Source: Oreohelix idahoensis (Eukaryota; Mollusca; Gastropoda; Stylommatophora; Oreohelicidae). Taken from it: a stretch of 64,000 bases of DNA. Shown piece after piece: positions 45,648-57,360 of the stretch; position 1 is the first letter of the stretch; each line of letters starts with the position of its first letter. The notes beneath the pieces are model-generated. The model was not told where the DNA came from, ran no database searches, and was given only the letters and a program-made list of their open reading frames with translations. Both the position numbers and the translations under genes were made by a program. Location of the stretch: the NCBI GenBank assembly GCA_024509875.1, contig JAMPIV010003417.1:1-64000 (forward strand), given 5' to 3'.

Positions 45648-48252
45648 AGTAGAAGGTTCTGTTCATCAGACAGGAACAAAAGTAGTAGGTTCTGTTCATC
45701 AGACAGGAACAAAAGTAGTAGGTTCTGTTCATCAGACAGGAACAAAAGTAGTAGGTTCTGTTCATCAGACAGGAACAAATGTAGTTGGTTCTGTTCATCA
45801 GACAGGAACAAAAGTAGTAGGTTCTGTTCATTAGACAGGAACAAAAGTAGTAGGTTCTGTTCATCAGACAGGAACAAAAGTAGTAGGTTCTGTTCATCAG
45901 ACAGGAACAAAAGTAGTAGGTTCTGTTCATCAGACAGGAACAAAAGTAGTAGGTTCTGTTCATCAGACAGGAACAAAAGTAGTAGGTTCTGTTCATCAGA
46001 CAGGAACAAAAGTAGTAGGTTCTGTTCATCAGACAGGAACAAAAGTAGTAGGTTCTGTTCATCGGACAGGAACAAAAGTAGTAGGTTCTGTTCATCGGAC
46101 AGGAACAAAAGTAGTAGGTTCTGTTCATCGGACAGGAACAAAAGTAGTAGGTTCTAGGTTCTGTTCATCGGACAGGAACAAAAGTAGTAGGTTCTGTTCA
46201 TCGGACAGGAACAAAAGTAGTAGGTTCTGTTCATCGGACAGGAACAAAAGTAGTAGGTTCTGTTCATCAGACAGGAACAAAAGTAGTAGGTTCTGTTCAT
46301 CAGACAGGAACAAAAGTAGTAGGTTCTGTTCATCAGACAGGAACAAAAGTAGTAGGTTCTGTTCATCAGACAGGAACAAAAGTAGCAGGTTCTGTTCATC
46401 AGACAGGAACAAAAGTAGCAGGTTCTGTTCATCAGACAGGAACAAAAGTAGCAGGTTCTGTTCATCAGACAGGAACAAAAGTAGCAGGTTCTGTTCATCA
46501 GACAGGAACAAAAGTAGCAGGTTCTGTTCATCAGACAGGAAAAAAGTCAGACAGGAACAAAAGTACCAGGTTCTGTTCATCAGACAGGAACAAAAGTAGC
46601 AGGTTCTGTTCATCAGACAGGAACAAAAGTAGCAGGTTCTGTTCATCAGACAGGAACAAAAGTAGCAGGTTCTGTTCATCAGACAGGAACAAAAGTAGCA
46701 GGTTCTGTTCATCAGACAGGAACAAAAGTAGCAGGTTCTGTTCATCAGACAGGAACAAAAGTAGCAGGTTTTGTCCATCAGACAGGAACAAACGTAACAG
46801 GTTCTGTTCATCAGACAGGAACAAAAGTAGCAGGTTCTGTTCATCAGACAGGAACAAAAGTAGCAGGTTCTGTCCATCAGACAGGAACAAAAGTAGCAGG
46901 TTCTGTCCATCAGACAGGAACAAAAGTAGCAGGTTCTGTCCATCAGACAGGAACAAAAGTAGCAGGTTCTGTTCATCAGACAGGAACAAAAGTAGCAGGT
47001 TCTGTTCATCAGACAGGAACAAAAGTAGCAGGTTCTGTCCATCAGACAGGAACAAAAGTAGCAGGTTCTGTTCATCAGACAGGAACAAAAGTAGTAGGTT
47101 CTGTTCATCAGACAGGAACAAAAGTAGCAGGTTCTGTTCATCAGACAGGAACAAAAGTAGCAGGTTCTGTTCATCAGACAGGAACAAAAGTAGCAGGTTC
47201 TGTTCATCAGACAGGAACAAAAGTAGCAGGTTCTGTCCATCAGACAGGAACAAAAGTAGCAGGTTCTGTCCATCAGACAGGAAACAAAAGTAGCAGGTTC
47301 TGTTCCATCAGACAGGAACAAAAGTACCAGGTTCTGTTCATCAGACAGGAACAAAAGTAGCAGGTTCTGTTCATCAGACAGGAACAAAAGTAGCAGGTTC
47401 TGTCATCAGACAGGAACAAAAAAGTAGCAGGTTCTGTCCATCAGACAGGAACAAAAGTAGCAGGTTCTGTCCATCAGACAGGAACAAAAGTAGCAGGTTC
47501 TGTCCATCAGACAGGAACAAAAGTAGCAGGTTCTGTCCATCAGACAGGAACAAAAGTAGCAGGTTCTGTCCATCAGACAGGAACAAAAGTAGCAGGTTCT
47601 GTCCATCAGACAGGAACAAAAGTAGCAGGTTCTGTCCATCAGACAGGAACAAAAGTAGCAGGTTCTGTTCATCAGACAGGAACAAGAGTAGCAGGTTCTG
47701 TCCATCAGACAGGAACAAAAGTAGCAGGTTCTGTTCATCAGACAGGAACAAGAGTAGCAGGTTCTGTTCATCAGACAGGAACAAGAGTAGCAGGTTCTGT
47801 TCATCAGACAGGAACAAGAGTAGCAGGTTCTGTTCATCAGACAGGATCAAGAGTAGCAGGTTCTGTTCATCAGACAGGAACAAGAGTGGCAGGTTCTGTT
47901 CATCAGACAGGAACAAGAGTGGCAGGTTCTGTTCATCAGACAGGAACAAGAGTGGTAGGTTCTGTTCATCAGACAGGAACAAGAGTAGTAGGTTCTGTTC
48001 ATCAGACAGGAACAAAAGTAGTAGGTTCTGTTCATCAGACAGGAACAAAAGTAGTAGGTTCTGTTCATCAGACAGGAACAAAAGTAGTAGGTTCTGTTCA
48101 TCAGACAGGAACAAAAGTAGTAGGTTCTGTTCATCAGACAAGAACAAAAGTAGCAGGTTCTGTTCATCAGACAAGAACAAAAGTAGTAGGTTCTGTTCAT
48201 CAGACAAGAACAAAAGTAGTAGGTTCTGTTCATCAGACAAGAACAAAAGTAT
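45648..48252. repeat. Minisatellite of about 79 copies of a 33-bp unit
   Basis: Consensus gttctgttcatcagacagga then acaaaagtagtag. The unit length is divisible by three and lacks stops in several frames, so long frames of 11-residue repeats (for example FLSDEQNLLLL on the minus strand) open on both strands. They are by-products, not evidence of a protein. Variants are clustered in blocks: TAG-ending units at both ends (45648-46380, 47950-48250), CAG-ending units in the middle, cggacagg units at 46050-46260, tccatc units at 46870-46960 and 47430-47650, acaagag units at 47690-48000, and cagacaag units at 48135-48245. Each unit has weak dyad symmetry (gttctgt...acaggaac). Confidence 0.98.
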
Positions 48253-48277
48253 GCTAAACTTTTTCATTGCATTCGTT

Positions 48278-48299
48278 TTTTTTTTTTTTTTTTTTTTGC
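48278..48299. repeat. Poly(T) run
   Basis: About 20 T at the right end of the minisatellite. Confidence 0.9.
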
Positions 48300-48359
48300 G
48301 AACAGAACTTTTTAAAGTCTTTATTTTTCATTTCTCCCTCAGTGGCGCCCCCCGCCCCT

Positions 48360-48705
48360 CACATTCTTTCTGCCTGTTCTGTTCTTTCTGTCTGTTCTGT
48401 TCTTTCTGTCTGTTCTGTTCTTTTTGTTCTGTTCTGTCTGTCTGTTCTGTATCTTTCGTTCTGTTCTGTTCTTTCTGCTGTTATTTCTTTCTGTTGTGTT
48501 CGTTCTTTCTGTTCTATTCTTTCTGTTCTGTTCTTTCTTTCTGTTCTGTTCTTTCTTTCTGATCTATTCTGTCTGTTCTGTTCTTTCTTTCTGTTATGTT
48601 CTTTATTTCTGTTCTTTCTTTCTTTTTGTTCTTTCTTTCTTTCTGTTCTGTTCCTTCCTTTTTTTTCTTTCTTTCTGTTCTGTCATTATTTCTTTCTGTC
48701 TTCCT
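48360..48705. repeat. Pyrimidine-rich (TTCTG/TTTC)n microsatellite
   Basis: Imperfect ttctgttctttctg repeats over about 350 bp, strongly pyrimidine-skewed on the + strand. Confidence 0.9.
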
Positions 48706-48712
48706 TCCTTTG

Positions 48713-49049
<337 letters not shown>

Positions 49050-49207
49050 CTGATAATGTTTGTACTTTTCAACATATGTTATGTCATGCTTATAAGTAAT
49101 TAATGTTAATATGAGTGTGCTATATTATTATTTTACTTTACAACGTTGAATTCCTTGAATTTGATATGTAAAATGCATATGAGAATAAATGAATTCAGTA
49201 TGAAAGG

Positions 49208-49292
49208 TGAGAGAAAGGAAGGGCAGAATGTCAGACGGGCCTGCGTGCCCAATTCTCAACCCTTTGAAAATAAAGTTCGTTCGTTCGTTCTC
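49208..49292 (+). mobile_element. Retroposon 3' end with (GTTC)n tail, copy 2
   Basis: Same sequence as 48713-48794 with a few substitutions (gttag/gtcag, gaccaatt/gcccaatt) and a tail gttcgttcgttc. Confidence 0.65.
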
Positions 49293-49358
49293 CATCTCTC
49301 ACTTTCACAGCCCCAGCCCAGTCATAAATCACTTCAGATGCAAGTCCCCCAACGAGAG

Positions 49359-49435
49359 AGAGAATGTGTGTGCGTGAGCGAGAGAGGGAGAGAGAATGTA
49401 TGGGTGTGTATGAGAGAGAAAGAGAGAGAGACCTG
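49359..49435. repeat. GA-rich microsatellite
   Basis: Imperfect (GA)n with interspersed atgtgtg and gtgtatg. Confidence 0.85.
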
Positions 49436-49602
49436 GTGTCTAGGATTACACTGGAATACTTGGCGGGAATTGTTTCGCTACTCCCTGCCTTACCGCTCAA
49501 GTTATACGACATGTTGAGAGGAAGTCAGGAAAACGTGTGGGCACTTGTTTGTTGCATATTGTTAATTGTACATTGGTGCTTTTGTTTGTGCTTTCTTTCC
49601 CT

Positions 49603-49627
49603 CCCCCCCCCCCCCCCCCCCCCCCCC
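49603..49627. repeat. Poly(C) run
   Basis: About 25 consecutive C. A second C-run followed by T-run lies at 49978-49999, and a G-run at 50945-50961. No gene is recognised from 49436 to 50502 otherwise. Confidence 0.9.
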
Positions 49628-50502
49628 AGGTGTTGTCGATGGTTGTACTGGTTAAAGATGTTTCTGTTTGTGCAGGCGTTGTGGTTGTTATGCTGTTCGT
49701 GGTGTTTGATTTATTGCTGCTGTTTTTGTCTGGTAGTGTTTGTATCGACATCGATGGAAATGATTTCCCCCCTCAAATTTTCTGCAGACGTCTGTGATAT
49801 TATTGGCAAAAGGCGCGGATAGAATACTACCATTTTGATTTCGTGTGTGAGGGAGTCCAGTTTATTCCAGCCGTACTGGTTTCTGTTAGCTCACTCTCAG
49901 AGGTTTTTCTCTTGTTTCCCTAAACCTGAAAGCTGATGGAAACTCACCACCTTCTGCTGTGTACTTCCCCACGTCTCCCCCCCCCCCCCTTTTTTTTTTA
50001 AATTAAAAATTCTTAGCGGGAGATTTGGGCAACAAAACAGGATCTCCTGTTGGCGAATTGGAAATACATCATTGCATTCACATGAAGGGGCGAAGATCTT
50101 CAGTAACAGTTCAAGATCCAGAAATGGTCTTTGCTATCTGTAACGTGTTTGTGTATGTTTCTTATGTATATTCGTGTTGTGTGTTTTTGTATCTATGGTT
50201 TTCTGTCATTTAGGTTTATTGTGTTTGCGTCTGCTTGGGTTATTGACAAGTCTCAAATAGTTGTCCCGCAGAACAACATTTTTTTGATATTTATTGACAT
50301 TTTGTTCTAGTTTCGCGAGCGCCTGTGGTAGGTTGTGTCTGAGACTCAGTTATGTGTGTGTCAACATATCTGGTCAGCAAGAGACGTGCCTTTTTATTTG
50401 TTTCGATAAACACAGGCTGGATCGTACATTTTATTGATGTTGGAACGTGATCTATATATAGACTCACTGGCCGCATTTTTCCACTTTTTTTTTTTCGGAA
50501 AT

Positions 50503-50580
50503 AGCATCCCATTGGCAGAGTGGTTAGAACGCTTGCCTTTCGTGGCAAAGTTACCGGGTTCTGGATTCAAAATCTGGTAG
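50503..50580 (+). mobile_element. SINE family A head
   Basis: ccattggcagagtggttaga then acgcttgcctttcgtggcaa and ttaccgggttctggattcaa (B box broken by an insertion). The family A body does not follow in this orientation. Confidence 0.65.
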
Positions 50581-50585
50581 CATCC

Positions 50586-50760
50586 CACTCCATTCTAATA
50601 AGGTAAAGGTAGTCCCATATCAGATACTGCTGTAGGGGAGTGAAGTGTTGTAGACTTTACCATAATAGGTCCAGTTTTAAAATTAGTTGACCCGTTTCCT
50701 TCCTCGCTGCCTTTGCCTTCCCTAACTCAAGGGTTGAAACCAGGATAGAATACCCGAGAA
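50586..50760 (-). mobile_element. SINE family A body, inverted
   Basis: On the minus strand: agttagggaaggcaaaggca then gcgaggaaggaaac, ggtccagttt complement region, and gcagtatctgatatggga. It is the family A body facing the head at 50503. Two SINE fragments or one internally inverted copy are possible. Confidence 0.7.
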
Positions 50761-51459
50761 AGAAACTGGGGCTCATAACTCCAAACTGAACATTTCGAAA
50801 TGACCGAAAAGAATAGATCTACAATGTGGGGTTAAGGAAAACTTCTTATTTGTGTGTGTCTTTATGGGGACCTCCCACCCCCGTTGACTGTAATGGTATA
50901 TTCTTCATACACTACTTATGTTGTTTTTTTATTATTTAAAGAATCGGGGGGTTGGGGGGGGGTGGTTTGGGTGAATGAGGAGGTGGTAAAGGCGTGGCTT
51001 CCAAAACGGCAGAAGTGCCAACTTGTCCAGTAGCACCTTCTGCCTAACGATGGGATTTATCGATCGGAACACAACACACAGAATGCTGAATTCTGGCCGG
51101 TATCAACCGGACAATGGGTATATCGAAGTGGTCCAACCGATTAAGCGAAACGGTTATAAAACGGAGAGTACTGTGCCAAGATTTTTTGAGAACGGAATTT
51201 GTCTTGATTTTTACGGAGTAGAACACTGGCTGTTAACAACACTTTACGGAAAGCTTAATCATATAAAGGTTAGCAGAAGTATTTTTTTTAATGAATGGGT
51301 GCTTAAGAAGTCCGCACGGGAGAGGGGATCTTTTTTCCTCGGGCCTCCTCTTTATAGGGGGCCGTAAAACTCAGCCAAAAATGCACAATGAACGCACTTT
51401 TTTAAAACCTATCTTACCAAACGATGAGATGCCTCACAGTGTGGGACGTCCTGGACTCT
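50761..51459. other. No feature recognised
   Basis: A 114-codon frame at 51023-51367 has no recognisable domain. A G-rich stretch lies at 50945-50990. Confidence 0.4.
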
Positions 51460-51835
51460 CTGATGGCATGTCTACGCAGAAGAGAGAGATTATTGTGGTA
51501 TGACAAGATCACCTCTGTGTGGCACTGATGGAAAATGCCGCACAAATACCAGTGGGACAAGAGGCGAGGAGAATACACTAGCATCGTATAGGACATATAT
51601 TGTGGAAACCAGTTGATAGCATTACAGGGCAGACCTTGTTCTGGAAGTCACAGGGTAGCAGAAAATAGAGGGAAACCTAAATATATATGGAAGTGGAATT
51701 GGAGTCAGTCTCAACATGGATGAAGAAGAGATAGAAAGACTTTGAATGGATGGCACGGGATAGGAAGATCTTGGCTTGAGCTTGGTGAGGGCGTATGCTC
51801 CACAGGGAGCCGAAGAGTAATGAAAATGGTGATAT
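51460..51835 (+). pseudogene. LINE L2 fragment
   Basis: Landmarks in L2 order: gtggtatgacaagatcacc, aaataccagtgggacaagag, aaaccagttgatagcattac, ccttgttctggaagtcacag, ggcacgggataggaagatct, gcgtatgctcc. No open frame. Confidence 0.75.
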
Positions 51836-52439
51836 CAGAATTAAATTTTTATGCCGATGATAAAATGTTCTTTTACACAAAACTTGTGAACATAGCAGCT
51901 GTTTGTTTCTGTCCCTAGGGACTTGGGTTTTCACTTTTTGTCCATTTTTATTTGGGGGAATTCCAGAGTTTCCTTGCAAACCCAGAGAGCTTCCCCAACT
52001 CAGCGGGTTCAACATTGGTAGAGATTAGTAAAATATACCAGACCCACTGATTGGAAGGTGCTGCAATGCCACGATTTGGATGGACCTCTACTCTGGAGGG
52101 GATCTAACAGCGAGACACTGCCTCGCTACCCGAGCTGGGAGGACCCGATGACGGTACACCACACACAGCCTTGCGTGGCAACATGTGCTGTTAATTTTTG
52201 AATTTTCACCGTTCTTGATTAATGAAAACATTCTTGAGTTATAAGAATGTTCGTTTAACCGTAGTTGCTCTTAAATGGTCCAGTTTGTTTGGCATAGTCA
52301 TAAAAAATTAATGTCCTTGATAGATGCTAAGAGAGCCCCAATTCAGCTATTCTCTCAACTATTTTTGGGTTGGGGTGGTTGTGAAATTCCGCTTGCATAT
52401 GCTTATGTATATTTATGTGCATTATATTATTTATTGAAT
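51836..52439. other. No feature recognised
   Basis: No supported coding or repeat content. Confidence 0.4.
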
Positions 52440-52530
52440 TCTGGTGTTGGTCTTACCACATTTAGTGCTCGGTGTTGGTCTTACCACATATAGTGCTCGT
52501 CTTACCACATATAGTGCTCGTCTTGGCATG
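52440..52530. repeat. Short tandem array (gtcttaccacatatagtgctc)
   Basis: Four imperfect copies of a 21-27 bp unit built on gtcttaccacatatagtgct. Confidence 0.85.
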
Positions 52531-52684
52531 GAAACGGTGAGAGTTACTAATACTTGTGGACTATTTTTAATTTGTGTCTCTTTGTCATCATTCTGTTTCC
52601 AGAGCTGTCTCTTATTGTTCCTTTTAATTCTGTCTGCATCATTCTGGAATATGTGTATATAACATGCATTTCTTTTCTTTTCCA

Positions 52685-52845
52685 TCACTCTCATCGTCTC
52701 TCTCTATCTCTGTATCTATGTCTCTCTGTCCCTGTCTCTCTATCTCTATATCTCTGTCTCTCTCTCTCCCTGTCTCTCTCTCTGTCTCTCTGTCTCTCTA
52801 TCTCTGTCTCTCTATCTCTGTCTCTCTATCTCTCTCTTGCTGCCA
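52685..52845. repeat. (TCTCTG/TCTA)n microsatellite
   Basis: Imperfect pyrimidine-rich repeat of tctctgtctctctatctc type over about 160 bp, in the intron region upstream of the first recognised MAP exon. From 52846 to 53308 I see only AT-rich intron-like sequence. Confidence 0.9.
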
Positions 52846-53308
52846 CTCGAGAATAAGCTTTTTTTCTTTCAGAAAAGATACTTTTTTGGCAGTCTATGTG
52901 TGTTTTAGAATTGCGCAAATAGTGGTGTCAAAATATACACATTTTTAGAACAAACACTTTTTGACATTCATTTTGTTTTACATCATTTATGAAAATTATC
53001 ATTATTAATTATTACTAATAATTAATAATGTTTTGGGTGTTTATTTTATTATTATTGTTTTTTGTTATTGTTATTGTATTTTGTTAATATGGTTTCAACT
53101 CCCAGCGCAGGTGGGGAGAGGGAGGTGGGACAATAGGAGGCTGACACTTGGTAGCCATGACACAAGTGGAGCCATTCCCTTTAGAGTGTAAAGTAGATAA
53201 AAGAGCCAAAACATTTGTCCTAAATGGGAGAGAAAACAAATATTTGTTATGACGTTTGTTTCAAGTAGTTTGCCCATGTCTCAAATTGCCTCTTCATTTC
53301 ACTTTCAG

Positions 53309-53447
53309 AAGAAGTACGGAATTGATTCCAAGAATGAAGGCTACAAGCCTGCAGGTGGTAGCACTAAGGCCGCAAGTGAGAAAAAAGAAGTCAAAGCTTC
53401 TCCAAAGGCAGATGCTGGATCCAAGAGTTCAACTCCTGCTGCTGCTG
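53309..53447 (+). CDS. Tau/MAP2/MAP4-family gene, exon upstream of the repeats
   Basis: An acceptor with a pyrimidine tract (cttcatttcactttcag) precedes 53309 and a canonical donor GTAAGT starts at 53448. The 139-bp exon enters in phase 0 and leaves in phase 1. It encodes KKYGIDSKNEGYKPAGGS then KAASEKKEVKASPKADAG and ends SSTPAAA. The composition (Lys, Ser, Pro, Ala rich, low complexity) fits the projection/proline-rich part that lies before the microtubule-binding repeats of tau-family proteins. On its own it would not be recognisable; the call rests on the next two exons, with which its phase agrees. The family binds and stabilises microtubules in neurons and other cells. Upstream exons were not found in the window. 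Confidence 0.75.
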
Positions 53448-53509
53448 GTAAGTAGTGCATTCACTAAAGTTACTTCCCCATGCCACATAATGATTCAGGC
53501 GCTCATGTA

Positions 53510-53600
53510 TTTCTCAGGAGTGCCTGAAACATACCTTTAATGTGTATAATATTTATTTATTTGCTGTTTACAGGCCTCGGGGTTTCCCCTCTGTATTTGT
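53510..53600 (+). mobile_element. SINE family B tail fragment
   Basis: tatttctcaggagtgcctga, aacatacctttaatgtgtat, then ctgtttacaggcctcggggt. The first two blocks match family B bodies at 44370 and 32930. The last block matches the arm of the inverted repeat at 43944. Confidence 0.5.
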
Positions 53601-53799
53601 TTAAATGTCACATAATGATTGTCTGGCTCAGTTAATCCAATTGGTTGTAATGACTGGTTATCATTTAGTCTTAATAGCAAAAAGTTAAAAAAGTTAGGAA
53701 ATGATTGATATAGTTGCGGCAGAAAGTAAAAATGAATGCTATTATCTAAATACCCAAAAAAGGTAGACATAACGGTCAGCTCAAAGAACAGATTCAGTG

Positions 53800-54534
53800 A
53801 AATTTCACTAAACTTGATGATCTAAGTTTTGTAAGAATAAATGTAGGAAATGATAACAAGGTTGAACTTGGAGAAACACCACTACAGGATGTGGAATCAT
53901 ACTCATATTTTGGCAGTAATATAGACAAAGTTGAAGGGACAGACAATGATATCAAAATAAAAAGACAAGAGGAGCTTTCACTGGGAAACATGGAGATCAA
54001 GAGAAATCAAGTCCAACACGAAAATAAGAATCTTTAATTCAGATGTCAAGCCAGTCTTATTGTATGGCTCTGAGACATGGAGAATAACAAAAACTACAAC
54101 CAACAGTTACAGACTTTCATAAACGGGTGCTTACGTAGAATAGAAGGATTGAAGTAGTAATGACAAGATCACTAACGTGAAACTGATGACAAGATCACTA
54201 ATGTGAAACTGATGACAAGATCACTAACGTGAAACTGATGACAAGAACCAACAAGTGCCAGTGGAACAAGAGATGAGAAGAAAACAATGGCGATGGATAG
54301 GATACACATTGAGGAAACCTGTTGATAGTATTACATGGCAGTCCTTGTTCTGGAATCCACAGGGAAAGAGAGGCAGAGGTAGACCAAAAAAACACGTGGA
54401 GAAGAGAACTGGAGACAAAAGTGAAAATGATGAGGAAGACATGGAAATAACTTGATCTGATGGCACGTGACAGGAGGACTTGGCATGTGACAGGAAGACT
54501 TGGTCTGTTTTTGTTGAATGCCTATTCTCCTTGG
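53800..54534 (+). pseudogene. LINE L2 3' region, interrupted by a solo LTR
   Basis: Homologous to the L2 copy at 520-716 plus 3258-3720: ggaatcatactcatattttg (YTYLGS region), tatggctctgagacatgg, aaacgggtgcttacgtagaa, gaggaaacctgttgatagta and tggcacgtgacaggaggac. A 26-bp segment around gatcactaatgtgaaactga is tandemly tripled at 54165-54243. The solo LTR at 54535 splits off the tail, which resumes at 56494. Confidence 0.85.
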
Positions 54535-56493
54535 TGTAGCGAAAGGTTTTCCTAGTATGATAGTAGTGGTAGAGCAGAAGTAGAATCTCTCTCCAGAAAG
54601 TATGAAGTTCCAGTGCCCGAGAAGTACACTGGTATCACAAGTGAGTTACAGCTGTGAATACTCTGAGCTGGACAATAGATTTAGGCTTCAGAAGTATAAG
54701 ATGCTACTTCGCTATCGTAACCCTATGTGATATTATAATTAAATTAGAAAAAGTAACTCAAAATTTAACAGTTAAAAATTTAACAAGTCAAATGAGTACA
54801 ATTATCCAATTTATTATGTACATCTATATATTCTTGTAATGATAAATGGGTGTTGGAAGATGGTAAAATGTATGATTATTTACAGTTACAAATTAAAATA
54901 ACTAATAGAAAAAAGTCTTGGATTTATCTTCCACTGAATTTATAAAACAAGTTTGTCACATTATCTCTTGCCATCTAGTTTTCATCATTAGAAAGTCGTT
55001 TTAGAACTGCTCACAGGATTTGTTGGATGGAAATATATAAACTCAACTTTATCCACGTCTGCTCGAGGTTCCTCCGACACACTGGAGTACGGAAGACTTT
55101 CCTTCAGCCCGCCCTATAACTACGGGGGACTAAGGTGTTGAAGTTTGGTTGACCTCTAGGCTTCAGTGAGCTGGATCAACTTCTTCAAGTCTTTAGTTTC
55201 TCGATCAGGAATGATCATAAACATTGATCATAAAAACCTGGAACAAGAAGTAATAGGTGGCCATTGTTCTAACAATCTCACCACCCTCTGCTGTTCATGA
55301 TGCGACCATGTCTTCAGTGTTTGTATGTAAATGAATGAATCATGGTAGTATATTACAGAGATAGCATGATAAGATAATGTATAAGGTGCAGAATTAACAA
55401 TATACATGAATAAATCACATGTTATGATACATGGGTACGATATAACCTTTGCCTTCCACTTATGGATGTCAAGTCACTTATGTACTTGCTGGTATGTCGT
55501 AAGCTTCCAGGCAAGAATTAGCCATAATATATTTGGCTAACCAATTAATGGTTATGCTTCCTGACAATGCCGGTGAAGGTTATCTCTGGTTAGCGTCATT
55601 CCCTTTTTTATTATATCTGCTACAATCAATCAGAAATAAAATCTGAAATAAAATGATATTAGTAATACATATATTTTTAATAAACTTACATACCCTCTTA
55701 GGATTAATAAGCTCACGGTGAGACTGTATTGGCTTAACTTAATCTGCCCTGCATGCAGCGTGAAAATAGAACTTTTCTTGCAGAGGCTGTCCTCCAGTTT
55801 CTCACTCTGGCTTCTGGATTTGGTGTGTGATTTACAATGCGCCGCTCTGTCCTTATATTTCAGTCTCTCGCGCGTACGAGAAAGCAGCTCCCAAATTCCC
55901 CAAAAGATTTTAGTTTCATCTCCTGTTTTGAAGCTATTTGAAACAATCTGTGCTTTTCCTGTACTCGTTTTTCTCTTCTGTCACTCACACACTTATCTCC
56001 TTCCTTCCTTCCTATATATCATTTCCCCATATGGGGCTTTCATTACATATAAGTTTTATACAATTCCGTTGAGGCTTGTTAGTGTAATAAATTTTTAAAG
56101 ATTATTAGCTAACTTTTAGCCGATGTGATGAAGGTGAAAAAATATTAATTATCTTTAAAACTATTTATATTTGAATAATATCCTTTTGGATATAATTCCT
56201 AGCCTATCTCCTTTGTTGAGTTATATTTATTTAATATTATTCCAACCATGCGTTCTCCTGTAGTGAATAATTTAATGTCCAGTAAATGCAAACTTTTAAA
56301 GTCGGCCATACATTCCTATATAGCTATTTCCTCATTCTTCAGTAATACTGTATGGCTTTTAACCGTAAGTCACATTTCCGCTGTCTACCAACTTCAAAGA
56401 AAGACCGCAGCGCTGACCTTGCGCTGGTGTGTGTGGGTGTCGCGTGGGCGTGTCGCGCTACAACCAAGCAAGTGTTTACCAAATCTCGCTACA
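54535..56493. mobile_element. Solo LTR of the element 2 family, in a MAP intron
   Basis: The 1959-bp sequence is nearly identical to both LTRs of element 2 (TGTAGCGAAAGG...TCTCGCTACA), in the same orientation, and is flanked by a perfect 5-bp duplication CTTGG (54530-54534 and 56494-56498). Differences from the others: an extra A in two A-runs, loss of one ttttcc (near 56022), and gacacac instead of gacgacacac. It carries the element promoter and polyadenylation signals in antisense to the host gene if its orientation matches element 2. Confidence 0.95.
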
Positions 56494-56540
56494 CTTGGGT
56501 TGCTAAAGCGTATTGATTCATTGATTGATTGCTACAAATG
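56494..56540 (+). pseudogene. LINE L2 tail, after the solo LTR
   Basis: Continues the L2 end with gctaaagcgtattgattcat and a short (ATTG)n tail, like gctaaagagtattgattgat at 61613. Confidence 0.75.
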
Positions 56541-56728
56541 TAATGTGTGGTTTAGCTTTCTACTGTCATATTTGGACTCATGTAGTTCCTAGAGGTCTTT
56601 GAGGAAACAAAGGCAGAACAGGATTACCACCCCCTTAATTATATCATTAAAGGTGACTAATATCAGACAGTGTATGGAGTTGAAAAACTCATCACGTCAA
56701 ACAAATTGCTGCAAAAATCACCACTGCT

Positions 56729-57006
56729 GGAACATATATTTTGTGATAGTTTGCTAGGAACATATATTTTGTGATAGTTTGCTAGGAACATATATATTGT
56801 GATAGTTTGCTAGGAACATATTTTGTGATAGTTTGCTAGGAACAAATATTTTGTGATAGTTTGCTAGGAACATATATTTTGTGATAGTTTGCTAGGAACA
56901 TATATATTGTGATAGTTTGCTAGGAACATATATATTGTGATAGTTTGCTAGGAACATATATATTGTGATAGTTTGCTAGGAACATATATATTGTGATAGT
57001 TTGCTA
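56729..57006. repeat. Ten copies of a 28-bp unit
   Basis: The unit aacatatattttgtgatagt-ttgctagg repeats ten times with small variants (atatatt/atattt). It ends about 100 bp upstream of a MAP exon. Confidence 0.97.
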
Positions 57007-57103
57007 CAAAGGAGCCAGTTGCAGTGGTGGTTCCATGCTGCATAAGAAGTAACAAAGAAGATGAATGAATGAGTTGATCGTCATTATATTCCTTTTTCCA
57101 TAG

Positions 57104-57225
57104 CCACCAAATCTCCAACCAAGACACCCACTACCCCTCGCTCCTCGGCCACACCCAAGTCAGGGGATGTCAGGTCAAAGATTGGCTCCTTGGATAATGC
57201 CACACACACACCTGGTGGTGGAAAC
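57104..57225 (+). CDS. Tau/MAP2/MAP4-family gene, exon with microtubule-binding repeat 1
   Basis: Acceptor cctttttccatag (57091-57103) and donor GTGAGT at 57226. The 122-bp exon enters in phase 1, completing the codon split from the previous exon, and leaves in phase 0. It encodes ATKSPTKTPTTPRSSATP, a Pro/Thr/Ser stretch like the tau proline-rich region with several SP/TP phosphorylation-type sites. It then encodes the first repeat, VRSKIGSLDNATHTPGGG. The human tau equivalent is VKSKIGSTENLKHQPGGG, a very close match. The exon ending right after PGGGN is also as in tau. Function: microtubule lattice binding and stabilisation in the cytoplasm. Confidence 0.95.
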
Positions 57226-57360
57226 GTGAGTCCTTATGTCTCTACATGTCTGCGTGCTATTTTCTACTTTCTGTATTTCTTAAATCTTTATGGATCTTTC
57301 CCATCTTTGTTTCAAGATATTTTCTTTCACTTTGAGTTTTCGTCTAGTGTTATAGTTTAA

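Noticed and set aside
45648..48252. CRISPR-like array
   Set aside because: Direct tandem units without unique spacers, in an animal genome with no cas genes.
45598..48267. Long open frames (up to 420 codons) of 11-residue repeats on both strands
   Set aside because: They follow from a 33-bp stop-free unit. Several overlapping frames on both strands are equally open, and there is no start context or domain.
53309..53447. Histone H1-like or ribosomal protein tail because of Lys/Ala/Pro richness
   Set aside because: Splice phases match the following tau-type repeat exons, which explains the composition better.
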